Assembly (NCBI GenBank): GCA_010909165.1
Contig: MU008169.1
Location: 310,001 to 374,000 of the forward strand
Length of the DNA: 64,000 nucleotides
Direction of reading: 5' to 3'
From: Anthoceros angustus
Lineage: Eukaryota > Streptophyta > Anthocerotopsida > Anthocerotales > Anthocerotaceae
A model generated the notes under the pieces. That model searched no databases. It had not been told where the DNA came from and saw only the letters and a list, made by a program, of their open reading frames with translations. This document shows, one piece after another, positions 12,434 to 23,019 of the stretch. The first letter of the stretch is position 1. Each line of letters opens with the position of its first letter. A program made the translations under genes and the position numbers.

Positions 12434-14390
12434 GTTATAAAGTGATTTGACATGCTCATTTGCACGGTTCTCTGTGTGTACAGATGTGGAAGGTTGAGAA
12501 GCGAAACTCGGAACAAGCTCCTAGGCCATTTATGGGTTCAGCACAAGCACAAGGCTGGCAGGATATGTACTTGTTGCCTTCACGGTCGGGACAACTCACA
12601 ACTCATGTGTGTCCAAATGGCTTAGGCCAAATGGACACACATTATTCCTCTAAAAAAAAATGGACACACTTTTATAAGAACGTGCTTATTAAGCATCCTG
12701 CGCTTGGATCGGTACTTAGATGGGGTGTTTATAACGGGAATGCATGCCCTTGGTGCAAGTAGCTTAGCACATGATGGTACAAGTTGTTAAGTATCAAGTC
12801 CCATGGTACAAGTTGTTAAGTACTAAGTCCCATGACGGAAATTCGTCTTTAGTGGACTTAAATAAAATTCTTCTTTTTCTTCTTCTTCATATGTAAGTAC
12901 AATAGTGGATTATTTGAGAAAAAAAAATTGATGAAAAAAGCTCAGCACAGGACAACCAAGGAAGACCCTCAAGGGTCATGGTGAAAAGGAAGACCCTCAA
13001 GGGTCATGGTGAAAAGAAACAGCTAAGCTTTCAGTACATAGATACGTAGGTACTACCTATGATTTATGTTTATGTTTTTATTATAAAATATTTTTTATTT
13101 TTATTTTTTATTAAAGATATTCTACTTAGATACTTAGAAGGAGTTGTATTACTGAAAAAGCCTAAATGGTCGGCCCCCACTATTAGCTACTAGACATGCT
13201 AGGTTTTTCTGAGTGAACCGGTAAAGACATGAAACATGTAATGTAGTGTATATAATGTATCACGATAGTGGATCTATAACTTAATCTATTTAAATATATT
13301 TTTTGTACAAGACATTATTTCCATAATAGATAACTGTTAGCTAGAATAAATTTAAATATTATTTTAATTAAATAATTAAAATTATAAAACATATTACCTA
13401 TAGGTAGGCACTCGGAAGTTCTAAGTCCTTAGCCACCTACATATTTAAGTAGGATTTCCAAGATATGTTGGAGGGAAATTATAAAAAGAAAGAAAATTTA
13501 CATCGCACATGTTGGAGCAAATTTACATCGCCGATGTGGTTGTCACGGATCTCATGAGAGACTCTATATGCGAGCACGTCATCATCAACCCCCCGGGCTA
13601 GGCGGCGGAAGGAGGCACAACGAGCAAGACTCATAAGTACTCTCCTATGCAAGACGGCCATGTTTTCATCCCCTTGCCCTCCAGACTAATGGGGCTATGA
13701 GCAAGGATTTCTCTAGGTTGATTAAGGAGTGTGCAAAAGCCTATCATTATGGGCAAGGACTTCTCTAGGTTAATTAAGGAGTGTGCAAAAACCTATTGAT
13801 TTCTCTAGGTTGATTAAGGAGTGTGCAAAAGCCTATCATTATGGGCAAGGACTTCTCTAGGTTAATTAAGGAGTGTGCAAAAACCTATTGCTATGGGCAA
13901 GGACTTCTCTAGGTTAATTAAGGAGTGTGCGAAAGCATATCGCTATGGCTTCTTCTGTGGTGGCTTTCATTTGCGGCTTTACATGGTGGCTTCTTTCGCC
14001 GGTCCATAGTTCGCAGAAGCGTTGGGGGCCCTACGCGGGACTAGCGGCTTCTTGACACCGGTAAGTAGGTCCTTCATCATCCCTAATCACGATATCATTG
14101 GTGCAGTAGGTAGTTACAGGAAAGGCATTCGAGGGGACTAGGACTTCCCCTTTTTACTATTAACCCTTTTTAGGGATAGATGAGATTTCCCATCTCGCCT
14201 ATAAATAACGTCTACTCTACTCTTCATTTTGTGTGCACATATGTCATATATAATATGTCAGTATATGTGAGGGCATTATGTATATATGGGTCTGTCGAAG
14301 TCGGTAGATTCGAATAGATTTCACCAAAAAGAAGTGGCTTAGGAAAGAGAGCTTACGATTCAGCTTTCCAGGACGTCGTTCATCCAGAGC
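12434..14390. repeat. AT-rich intergenic DNA with tandem repeats
   Basis: No gene seen. Two near-perfect pairs lie close together: about 30 bp at 12773-12832 (containing GGTACAAGTTGTTAAGTA) and about 30 bp at 12959-13015 (containing GGAAGACCCTCAAGGGTCAT). At 13700-13948 a unit of about 52 bp containing TTCTCTAGGTT and AAGGAGTGTGC occurs five times; spacings are 52, 40, 52 and 51, so one copy is shortened. GCCTATAAATAACG at about 14195 is a TATA-like element, possibly an old LTR promoter. Confidence 0.7.
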
Positions 14391-14493
14391 AACGTCAAGT
14401 ATCCCAGTGCACAAGTGCGGGTGTGCACTTACCTTGGCTTCCGTGAGTTGCTGCTAGAAAACCTGCCTCGTCCTGGGAGGAGGAGGCGCGGAG

Positions 14494-15108
14494 TTGAGAA
14501 TGAAGATTGCCGCGGTGGCCTCGCAAGCGCAGGGCGTTGTTGCCGCGGCGCATCCAGTGCACCAGGGAGGGGGGACGACGCGGCTGCGGTCCTCCTTCGT
14601 CGGCGAGCCTGTGAAGCCGAGGGGAGCGAGATGTTTTGCCGTGTGGAGCGGGGCCTCGGCCAGGGCGGCCTTCGCGGCCCCGCGGGCGTTGGTGGATGGA
14701 GCGACGCTGCAGCAGCCGAACTTCTACGAGCTGCTCGGGCTCCCGCAAGATGTGGCTCTCCCGGACATCAAGCTGGCGTACCGGCAGATGGCCAAGAAGT
14801 TTCACCCGGATGTGTGCCCGCCGGAGGAGTCCAAGCAGAGCGCTGAGAAGTTCATCGAGGTGCAAGCTGCGTACGAGACGCTGTCGGATCCCAGGAGGCG
14901 GGCCTTGTATGACCTGGAAATGGCCACGTCTCTCAGCGCCATCGCGTACGGGAGGAAGCGGTATGCGGATGCGCCTGATGCGGCCGTGTGGAAGGCGCAG
15001 TGGGAGGATCAGTTGTCGTCCTTGAAGAGGAGAGCGGCCGTGAAGAACGCCGCTGCCCCGGAGTCCTGGGGTGCCAAAATGCGCCGCCAGCGAGAGCAGC
15101 AGCAGTAG
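14494..15108 (+). CDS. DnaJ/HSP40 J-domain protein, probably plastid
   Basis: A single-exon frame of 204 codons. J-domain proteins stimulate the ATPase of HSP70 partners. Residues 1 to about 70 are rich in Ala, Ser, Arg and Val with few acids, as in a plastid transit peptide. The J domain spans about residues 76-145 (NFYELLGLPQDVALPDIKLA, then MAKKFHPDV with the essential HPD, then AAYETLSDPRRRALYD). The tail is short and basic; there is no zinc-finger or C-terminal substrate domain, so this is a class III type like the small plant chloroplast DnaJ11/DnaJ20 proteins. A second ATG two codons downstream is an equally likely start. GC-rich codon use. Confidence 0.88.
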   Translation: MRMKIAAVASQAQGVVAAAHPVHQGGGTTRLRSSFVGEPVKPRGARCFAVWSGASARAAFAAPRALVDGATLQQPNFYELLGLPQDVALPDIKLAYRQMAKKFHPDVCPPEESKQSAEKFIEVQAAYETLSDPRRRALYDLEMATSLSAIAYGRKRYADAPDAAVWKAQWEDQLSSLKRRAAVKNAAAPESWGAKMRRQREQQQ

Positions 15109-16202
15109 CAGCTGTAAGCGACCCGGCGGATGGATGCTCGGGGTTGCTTGTGGAGTTTTTCTAGATCTGTAGCTCGAGTGCGATGTCCGAGCCAGCGGCC
15201 GCTCAGACGTCGGACTAAAGCTCTGTTTCTTTGATCTGCCTTGTTATGGCAGGAAATGTCGTAGCCGGGGCAGATTGTGGAAGCCGAAAGTGCTGTGAAG
15301 ATCCTGGACGCTAGTGTGCAGGAGTACTACACATTGGAGCTGCCAGGCTTGGATTCAGCTTTCTCTGTCTCCCGATTAGTTGTGTATCATATCCTGTTTC
15401 CCTTTTCCGTAGCGTCAGCCTGAAGTCTGTGGTGTGAGGCTTCTTTAGTCGTTACCAAAGGATTGTATTATATCCTTCATATTGCGTGGCTTCTAATTTG
15501 CAGATGTAACTTACCAAAGTCTTCTCTCCATTCTTTGTGTAAACGATTCTGTGATGAAAGGGCCCCAGGCCGCTAGGTTTTGTGTTGCAGGATTGTGGTG
15601 TCAACACACATTTCTGCATCAACTGGAGTGTTTTTCACGTTAACGCAAAGAAAAGCTCATTACCCCCAGTCGCTGCTGTTACAACACACCAAGTCTGTGA
15701 GTTATTTGCATCTGCCTTGAATTTCCCAAATAGCTCTTCACCCCAACAGCTTCCTGCGCAATGTTCGATACAAACGTGGCTTAGTCGGATAGGCAACGGC
15801 AGACCTTTGATGACATTGCTCAATGCACACTCCTAAAGGCTGTGCAATTTTAGGCGCATGTGGCATGCTGCGCACATCAAGAAGCGAGGTGAAGCGGGAA
15901 GTCGGGATGGAGGGAGTGGCTGCAAGTCCGAGGAGGGTCACGTCGACGTTGGAGTCGCGAGAGTCAGGCGTCGTAGCGTCAGTGTCAAGGCTCTCTCGTC
16001 ACGGCCGTACCTGTGGCCCTCCGTCCCGGACGCGCAGGGTCGTGTGGGGACAAGGGAGACAAGTACGTATCCTGTTACCAAACACCAGCTGTCCTGACTC
16101 ATCGCACATCCCGTGACGGCAATAGTTTATTGGCTATCGGTGACCTACATTATCTATGCGGCACATGGTTCCAGTAGCTTGTCTCGAAATTACGCGCTAT
16201 TT
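15109..16202. other. 3' flank of the DnaJ gene and intergenic DNA
   Basis: Non-coding as far as I can see: 3' untranslated DNA of the DnaJ gene (to roughly 15550) followed by intergenic sequence up to the HIT-family stop codon. No repeats or RNA genes recognised. Confidence 0.5.
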
Positions 16203-16884
16203 TCATTTGTTGAGTTCCAGACTTCGAGATGCTCCCGCTTTAATCTGCGCAACATTTCTACTCAGCTCCGCCTCTGTGAACGGGATTGCGGGATGTGCAC
16301 CCCAGACGGGACCTGGCCATGTCCTGTCGGTCTTGCGCCTCGGTACGATGTGGACATGGAGTTGTGAAACCTGAGCGGAAGAAGTGAAATAATACGTAGC
16401 GTCAGACTAAGACACCCCGCTCCAAGCCCCTGTGGCCGGAAACAGCCAAGGACACGCGACAAATACCTGCATTGCAACATCAACATCAGAAACGATTACT
16501 TACCACGTTGCCAAGGACTCCAACGTTAAGCTTGTCCGGTTTAACAACGTCGAGCAGAATTATGGAAGCCCGCTCAATCTCGTTCATAAGCAGCACCTGC
16601 TTCCAGAGCCAAGCCGCATCACCAAGGGCCGAATATTCATATTCCAGGGACCTGGTGAGAATTAGGAGATGCCATCTGACAGGTTAACGCACCTGATCTT
16701 CCCGCGAGAGATGCACGAGCTCCTCGACCCCAGCCCGCCGCGGCACCAGCACCAGCCAGCCAGGGTACTGCGATTCGTCCACCAGCAGCACCTCGCAGAG
16801 CGGCCAGGAATCTACCACAGCTTTGCCCTCCCGCAGTTCTTCGCGCATCACGAAACCCTTCTCATCCTCCGCATTGTTAGCCAT
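16203..16884 (-). CDS. HIT-family (histidine triad) nucleotide-binding protein
   Basis: Exons inferred at 16884-16693, 16651-16504 and 16370-16203. Exon 1 carries the family pattern EVLLVDESQYPGWLVLVPRR followed by GVEELVHLSREDQ. Exon 2 encodes KPDKLNVGVLGNV. Exon 3 has QLHVHIVPR and TWPGPVWG, the catalytic HxH region of bacterial-type HIT proteins that are also found in plants. HIT proteins hydrolyse or transfer nucleotidyl groups; the substrate here is unknown. The exon 2/3 junction fits, but the only canonical donor after exon 1 (GTGCGT after codon 64) is out of phase with exon 2, so either an unusual splice site or a 1-2 base error lies near 16651-16693. No obvious targeting peptide. Confidence 0.65.
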
Positions 16885-17829
16885 GCTTTAGTTTCTCGAC
16901 GGAACGGGCCCTGCAGTTGCTCGTCTCCGTTAGGGCAGAGCCTCCCTGTCCTCTGTGCTTGCCTTGACGCAGGGCCAGATTGAGAGCAACGACAGGCAGG
17001 GCAGCACTGTACAACCTCGGAGCTGGATCTCAATATATCCACAAATATATGCTGCGTTGCTGACCTAACACATGGAGGTGTGAGTTTTTTGCGTCATAGT
17101 GAAGCATTTTTTGCTGCAATCCTTGCCCGCTAGACGAAGGTGCTGGTTGCGAAGAAGGAGGAGTCGAAATAGGCCGGTATAGAGTGGAGCAGTGGAGGAG
17201 AGCAAAATGGGCATCATATGGTAAAAACAGAAGACGTCTGTGTTCAATCGCCGGTCTCACTTCTTTGAGCTGACACACGAGTTTTGTGCCGTGGGACCAG
17301 GACATCGCCAACGAGGAAGCGTCCTTGCTTGTGATGGCGTGATGGTATCTCTTATCAAGTGGTTTTCTCGTGAGGGAAGGGTTCAGTGACGCAGTCCTTG
17401 ATGGACATGAGTTCATGATCCTGGCGCAGCATGTGAACGTGAAACACATTCAAGGCTACAAGGTTGCAATTATTTCATCTGCCTTGGAACAGAGGACACT
17501 GGCGGGTGATCCAAGATGTGTTTTACCGATGGCGTCATCAATTCAGTAACTGGAAATTTTATAGGTCATAGACCGCATCTTGAAAATGCCTTGTACATGG
17601 TCAGGAGCTCGGGCGTGTTTTACAGGATCAGCGATTGGCTTCTCCTGTGTCCAGGCCATGAAGCAGCATGCTTAAAACAGAGGAAGCAACAAGAAAACAG
17701 TTGGAAAGCATGCCTTACTTCCTCTCCTGGATATGTCGGGGGGCTGCTCAAAGAGATTCCTCGCGGGGCAAAGGGCAGGAAGCCTTTCATCTTTACAGGC
17801 TAGTATCAGCACACATCCGAGTTGTCAGG

Positions 17830-18432
17830 TCACAGCTTTCCTCTGGGCTGCTCCAAATCAAGGGCTCCGGTGCTGGAGGCCCTGGGCTTCGGCAGAGGAT
17901 CAGTGCCGGGCTGGAAGAGCTTTCCCCAACCAGAGTCCTGGCCAACCGTGCCTCTGCGCTCAGGCTTGATCACTGGGTTGTTGCACGCCACCAAGGTACT
18001 ATATTCTCCATCAGGCCCCTCTGCCAGCAGCGGAATGGCTGACCTAGCCCAGGAGTCAATTTCAGGCAAGGCAGGCTCGGGGTCACACTCCCACTCCGAA
18101 GGCGCACTGCCCTCGCACATGGAGTTCCAATGTTCCATCCTGTTCACATGTGACACGCACAGCATGTTCACCATCTGTGCCACAGTCACACATACTGCGT
18201 GGGCTACGTAGCGTGGATACAGGTCACCATCTTGGATGTGCTCCTCCACATTGTCCATCAAATGGTCTACCACGCCGCCTGCCAGCTCTAACTGCTCCTT
18301 CTTGGGGGCAGCGCCCTTGGCGCCCTTTTTGCTATCCGCTGCTGCACTTTTGTTACCAGGCCCCTTGCCTTCTGCTGCAGGTTCTTTGCTCACAGATTTC
18401 TTCTCCTTGCTGTCTTTCCGCTTTGGTGCCAT
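17830..18432 (-). CDS. C2orf81-like (DUF4639) protein
   Basis: A 200-codon frame starting with a Lys-rich disordered segment (MAPKRKDSKEKKSVSKEP), then a helical region (VVDHLMDNVEEHIQDGDLYP, about residues 53-72) and an acidic stretch leading to EIDSWARSAIPLL. The spacing of the last motif recalls the DAWAQGSVPVL motif of animal C2orf81, a family of unknown function that I associate with ciliated organisms. If correct, a role in sperm flagella would explain its presence in a seed-free plant; that is inference. The protein is much shorter than the human one (about 600 residues) and ends soon after the domain, so downstream exons could be missing. Assigned from memory of one motif. Confidence 0.45.
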   Translation of the reverse strand: MAPKRKDSKEKKSVSKEPAAEGKGPGNKSAAADSKKGAKGAAPKKEQLELAGGVVDHLMDNVEEHIQDGDLYPRYVAHAVCVTVAQMVNMLCVSHVNRMEHWNSMCEGSAPSEWECDPEPALPEIDSWARSAIPLLAEGPDGEYSTLVACNNPVIKPERRGTVGQDSGWGKLFQPGTDPLPKPRASSTGALDLEQPRGKL

Positions 18433-18539
18433 AGGAATTGGTCTTGCTTACCTCGCTCCTCCCTTTGCTTGGTACATGTGTGATCTTTGCTCCTTCTTTG
18501 ATTTCTATCTATCCTCTAATCCTTGAAACCCACACACAA

Positions 18540-21500
18540 CTGCATTTGACAAGAAATCGAATCTTAACGCCAACTACGTACACGGCAGCTATCTTCATTC
18601 AAAGCGGATGAATGGGAGATCATCACCAAGCACAGAAAAAAGATTAATTTCATGTACCCAGAGGTCACGATCAAGCGGACAGCTATGTGCTAATAGCTTT
18701 AAAGAGTGGATCCGAAATCACTCAACTCAAAATTTCACATGGGTACCTTTTGCATAGGACAGTGCAGAAGAAGAACAGATCCACTCGAAGAAGAACAGAT
18801 TCACTCTCCTCCAAAATCGTCCCTTTTTATTAGGATAGTGTAGAAGAAGAACAGATCCACTCTCCACCAAAATCCTCCCTTTTTATTAGGATAGTGTGGA
18901 AGATGAGCAAAAGGTCACCTTACCTAGAGAATTATGTTCCAACTTCATAAAGAGTTGACCAAAATCATCTACTATCCTATCATATTAATGACCCTGAACA
19001 TGGGTAGTGCTTTTCATGAAGTCATAACCAAATCATAAAAATACCTGTATATCAAATTTTTATGTAATTTATTTATATAGATTATTTAATATATATACCT
19101 CGGTCTTGATATATGTGTGTAATTATTATTTTTATATTTATACATAAAACAGATCAATAGAAGAAGAATACTACCGAAGTATAATAAAGATGCCTCCTTA
19201 GGGCGTAGTATAGGAGGGCAGGGGCTGCTCTAGTAAATCATCTTTTCTTTTTTATATTTAAATAATATATTTAAATATTTAAATACGTATTATTAACTTA
19301 AATTGTCTAATTTGTATATACTTCTTGAAGTATTGTTTGTAATTGTATGTTTTTGCAATGCTTATATACAAGATACACGAGAGGAAGAATACTATAAATA
19401 TGTGTTAATTGAATTCAACTCAATTTAGTTTCAAATGGTGGCCTCATCCAAATAACCATTCAAAGGACTTAGCGTACCATAACCAATGACAACATCCAAA
19501 AAGACACAATCATTTTCCTAGTCTTATCCGTATGTTAATGTCCATTACAATAATCTTCAAAATGATTTAGATAAATAAAATTTTATTAAATTTTATTTTA
19601 AAATATCAATAATCTTAATCTAATTTATAGTCTTGAAGTATTTTATGTTTTAGAGATGGTTATACATTTAGGAAAGAATTAGGTACGTCATTACCCCGTA
19701 AGTTTATGACATTTCCAAACCAATTTTCTTTTCAAGTGTCAGTAATGTTAACATATATTGTCTAATGTACTCTTTAAGTATTTTGTATCTTAGGGATAGT
19801 TATAAACAAGAAAGATTGTAGGAACAATTCCATGATTACCATCTTGTACCGAAGAGGTACAACTCTTCAGACACAAGCTTTAAAAGCCCACCTTTTGTAA
19901 TCAATTGTATTAATTAGTAAAGCACTAAACTTTGATCAAACGCTTCCACAAAGCACCTTAAACTATAGCTCCTTCTTTTTCCTGAGATCCTTCTTAAGCT
20001 CTCTTTTTGAAATCAGCTGTACTGATGGAGTCTCACCGTTGTGGACAACCAAATGCCGAATAAATAATTTTTTAATATAAAATTCTTTTTGATTTATTAC
20101 TTATATTTTTATTTTTGAACAAAATAATTGTTTTTAATATCTTTGACCTCCTTCCTATTTCTTGAAGGAAACAAAACCAAGCCCTACTATAGATATCATC
20201 TAGATGTAGTTCATTTTTCATCATTTAAATAACATTATACAGTGGTTCTAGAATCATGCTATACTTTCTTTGATCTAGAGAATTATGTTCCAACTTCATA
20301 AAGAGTTGACCAAAAACCATCTACTATCCTATCGTCTTAATCGCTTAAAACTATTCTAATATTTGTTTTAAATTTAAAATATTTATAATTTATTATTAAA
20401 ATATTTATGGTTATTTTTATCTAATTTTATTTAATTTTAACATAAAATAGACCACGATGGATGGAAATTAATTATAGAATTAATAAGTCAAATATTTTAG
20501 ATATTATTTGATTATTATACCGAAATAAGAACTATTTTTGTTTTAGGTATAGACCCGCCACCCTACAATGCCGAACTGTCATCTAGGTAGATATTGCCGT
20601 AACACCACGACGGCCGCAACACCGCGGATGAGAGAGGTCGCCGTGACGCCTGCGACACCGGTGATGAAAGAGGCCACCCTTGGGATCGGAGGCTGAGGAG
20701 ATTGGGCCATTGCCACCAAGAGCATGATGTGGTCATGACGTGATTATAGTGATGTAATAACAGCAATCTTTTAAAGTTAATTACCGAATGATGTAGGTAC
20801 TTGATATCTATTTATATTTTAAATATATTTTTTATAATAGGTATATATTTAAATTGAAATAAAAATATCTAGAATATGCTGCCTAACCTGTCTAAAAATT
20901 TAAAATAAGAGTTTAGCAAAAGGTGCCTAACCGTAATATGCTCTATGGTATCTATTTCTATCTCATGGTGTACCATTCTGGGCACAAGAAAGTTTCTTTG
21001 TTTTTTCTTTTTTCTTTGTAATCGGGCCATCGTGGCCTAGTAGGCCAGAAGGCCTTTTCATGGGCGTGTTGACTTGTCTTGCATGGAAGTATTTTATTGA
21101 AGGCACACATAGGTGAGATGTTTTGAAGGATTGAGTTTCCCATGAAAGAGAATAGAGACAGACAACCCAATGGCCACCGTAGGCAACACTAAACCATGTT
21201 GCATGATGTCGCAACATTTGATCCTATTTAATTCTTTGTAGCCTTTTTCTTTTTCAAATCCTACAACAACAAGGTTATATTGATAACAAATGTGAGAATC
21301 AAATCTATGCTAGACACTTTTTGCAAAGTATGTATGAACCTACAAAGGCTAACCTGTGTAGGCTTGCAAAGGTCAACCTTGACAAAGACTTCAATTGTAA
21401 GCTATTGCCTCCTGGGTCCTGTACCAGCGTTGTTAACTTTCTCAAGGGTCTTTCACAACGAAACAACAAAAGGCAAGGTGGCTGTACTATCATAATAAAT

Positions 21501-22060
21501 GTTTTTAAAATGACCAAAATAAGGACTAACTGCGATGTGGCAGTCATAAAAGCACAGTCCCAGTTGGAAGGCGTTGTTCTGCGTTGTTCTGTAATTTATG
21601 ATTGGCACCGATTTGATGTCGAAACCCGACATCCACTAGACATGAACCCATTAACCCATTCCGCGGCTTCTACAAACAATGCTGTTAACTAGGCGTGAAG
21701 AGTCATTCCCTTTATGTTTCCGCATTGAACGGTGATTGCATAGTCCATCCATTTTGTTGGAAAGGCCCTGAATGATACGGTTGCGGAACTAGCATCTGAA
21801 GTAACGCACCACCCATGTTAAACTTTATCAGGATAATTACCAAAGAGTTGTTATTCTTGGCTTGGGCAACCTCTTTCAAAAAAATATTGTTCTATCCTCA
21901 GCGAATTCAGGCACGTAGAAGCGGCAAAGGCACGAATCATTCTGCAGAGTCACCTCACTTCCGGTGTTTTTGGATTGGCTGCAACCGCGCCTAAGAGAGC
22001 GAGAACGCGGGCATGGTAGCGGCCGGCACTGGAACGCGTTTATAGTGCCGAAGCTTTGGT
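18540..22060. repeat. AT-rich intergenic DNA with decayed repeats and an LTR-like remnant
   Basis: No gene recognised. About 60-bp units containing GAAGAAGAACAGATCCACTC recur at 18755-18905. A block of about 60 bp containing GAGAATTATGTTCCAACTTC is present at 18925-18985 and again at 20274-20337 in the same orientation. A stretch at 19185-19255 around GTAGTATAGGAGGGC resembles 35165-35240 and looks like the core promoter of an LTR. Very low GC suggests old, decayed transposon DNA. Confidence 0.6.
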
Positions 22061-22251
22061 CACCGTTACATCTCAGCAAAAGCCGTCTGTCTACCTCGCA
22101 GTGGCATCCACTCTAGGTGAGGTAAAGCTCGGGAGTTATTTTTGCCATGGCCCACATTCGCCACCTCGGCATCAAGGGAACGGAGCCGGAAACCATGCGC
22201 GGCTCGCGCGATGGACAAATGTCCTCACCTTCCTCCGATGCAAAGGTTCCA

Positions 22252-22728
22252 TCACGCAAGCTGTCGCGGCATTAATTCCCCGAAATCCTCATCGTCTGGG
22301 TCCAGTTCATTGGCCTGCTTCATTCGCTTGGCCTCCCGGGGCCCCGCTGTCCTTCCCCGCTTCTGCTTACTAACGCTTGCTGCTGCTTGCATGCCGGCAG
22401 ACTTGCCTCGCTGCAGGCCGTCTCCTAAAGATCCGTCCCCTCGGCCACCGAAATACTCCTCCCCTGTCGGCGCCGTCACGGAGGAAAGCGAGAACAGCCG
22501 ATCCTCCGCCTGAAACTTCCGAGAGCGCTTGTGGTTGGCGGAAGCCTTGGTCGACGACAGGAAGCCGTCGAAACCCTTGAGCACGTTCCCTAGATGTGCC
22601 GACTCCAGCAGGTAGCTCGTCTCCAGATCAAACACCTGCCTTTCCACCGCCCGCAGCTCCTCCTGCAGCTTCTCCCGCTTCGCCACCAGCGCCGCCAGCG
22701 ATGCTTGAGGCGACGGGTGCGGCACCAT
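22252..22728 (-). CDS. EAF6: EAF6/MEAF6-type subunit of a NuA4-like histone acetyltransferase complex
   Basis: A single-exon, 158-residue protein. Residues 10-40 form the coiled coil that lets EAF6 bind its complex (LVAKREKLQEELRAVERQVF then DLETSYLLES), followed by the family signature GNVLKGFDGFLSS and KRSRKFQAEDRLFSLSSVT. The rest is disordered, basic (KQKRGRTAGPREAKRMK) and ends in an acidic tail (ELDPDDEDFGELMP), as in plant EAF6 proteins. EAF6 is a small scaffold subunit of NuA4 and related acetyltransferases in the nucleus. Its start lies 291 bp from the divergent SLU7 start. Confidence 0.9.
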   Translation of the reverse strand: MVPHPSPQASLAALVAKREKLQEELRAVERQVFDLETSYLLESAHLGNVLKGFDGFLSSTKASANHKRSRKFQAEDRLFSLSSVTAPTGEEYFGGRGDGSLGDGLQRGKSAGMQAAASVSKQKRGRTAGPREAKRMKQANELDPDDEDFGELMPRQLA

Positions 22729-23019
22729 CGCGCTCTCAGAACCCCCTCAAGCTTCCTCCATCAAACCCTAACGAGTTCTTCACTCACACAGGAGGCCCTC
22801 GTTCACTAAACCCTAGCTTAGCCTTTTCGACTCGATAACAAGCCGCTCGTTCACCCCACGCTCGAGCTATGTATGTATATGGGTGAGGCTCTACTAAGTT
22901 GAACACGTGGAGACACATCGACACATGACGCTTCATCGAGCACTTAGACCTAAATATATGGCGATGCAAGTGTTGTGACATGTACAGGTCTGGATTTTCT
23001 GTGCACTAGAGCAGCAGCC
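22729..23019. promoter_or_regulatory. putative bidirectional promoter between EAF6 and SLU7
   Basis: Only 291 bp separate the two start codons, which face outward. Both products are nuclear housekeeping proteins, so a shared promoter region is the simplest reading. I see no firm TATA box; CCTTTTCGACTCGATAAC and AACCCTAG-type stretches (telo-box-like AAACCCTA at about 22762 and 22810, common near plant housekeeping starts) are present. Confidence 0.5.

Noticed and set aside
13700-13948. Possible CRISPR-like regular repeats
   Set aside because: Units are directly adjacent with no unique spacers, one is shortened, and the context is a plant nuclear genome; this is an ordinary minisatellite.
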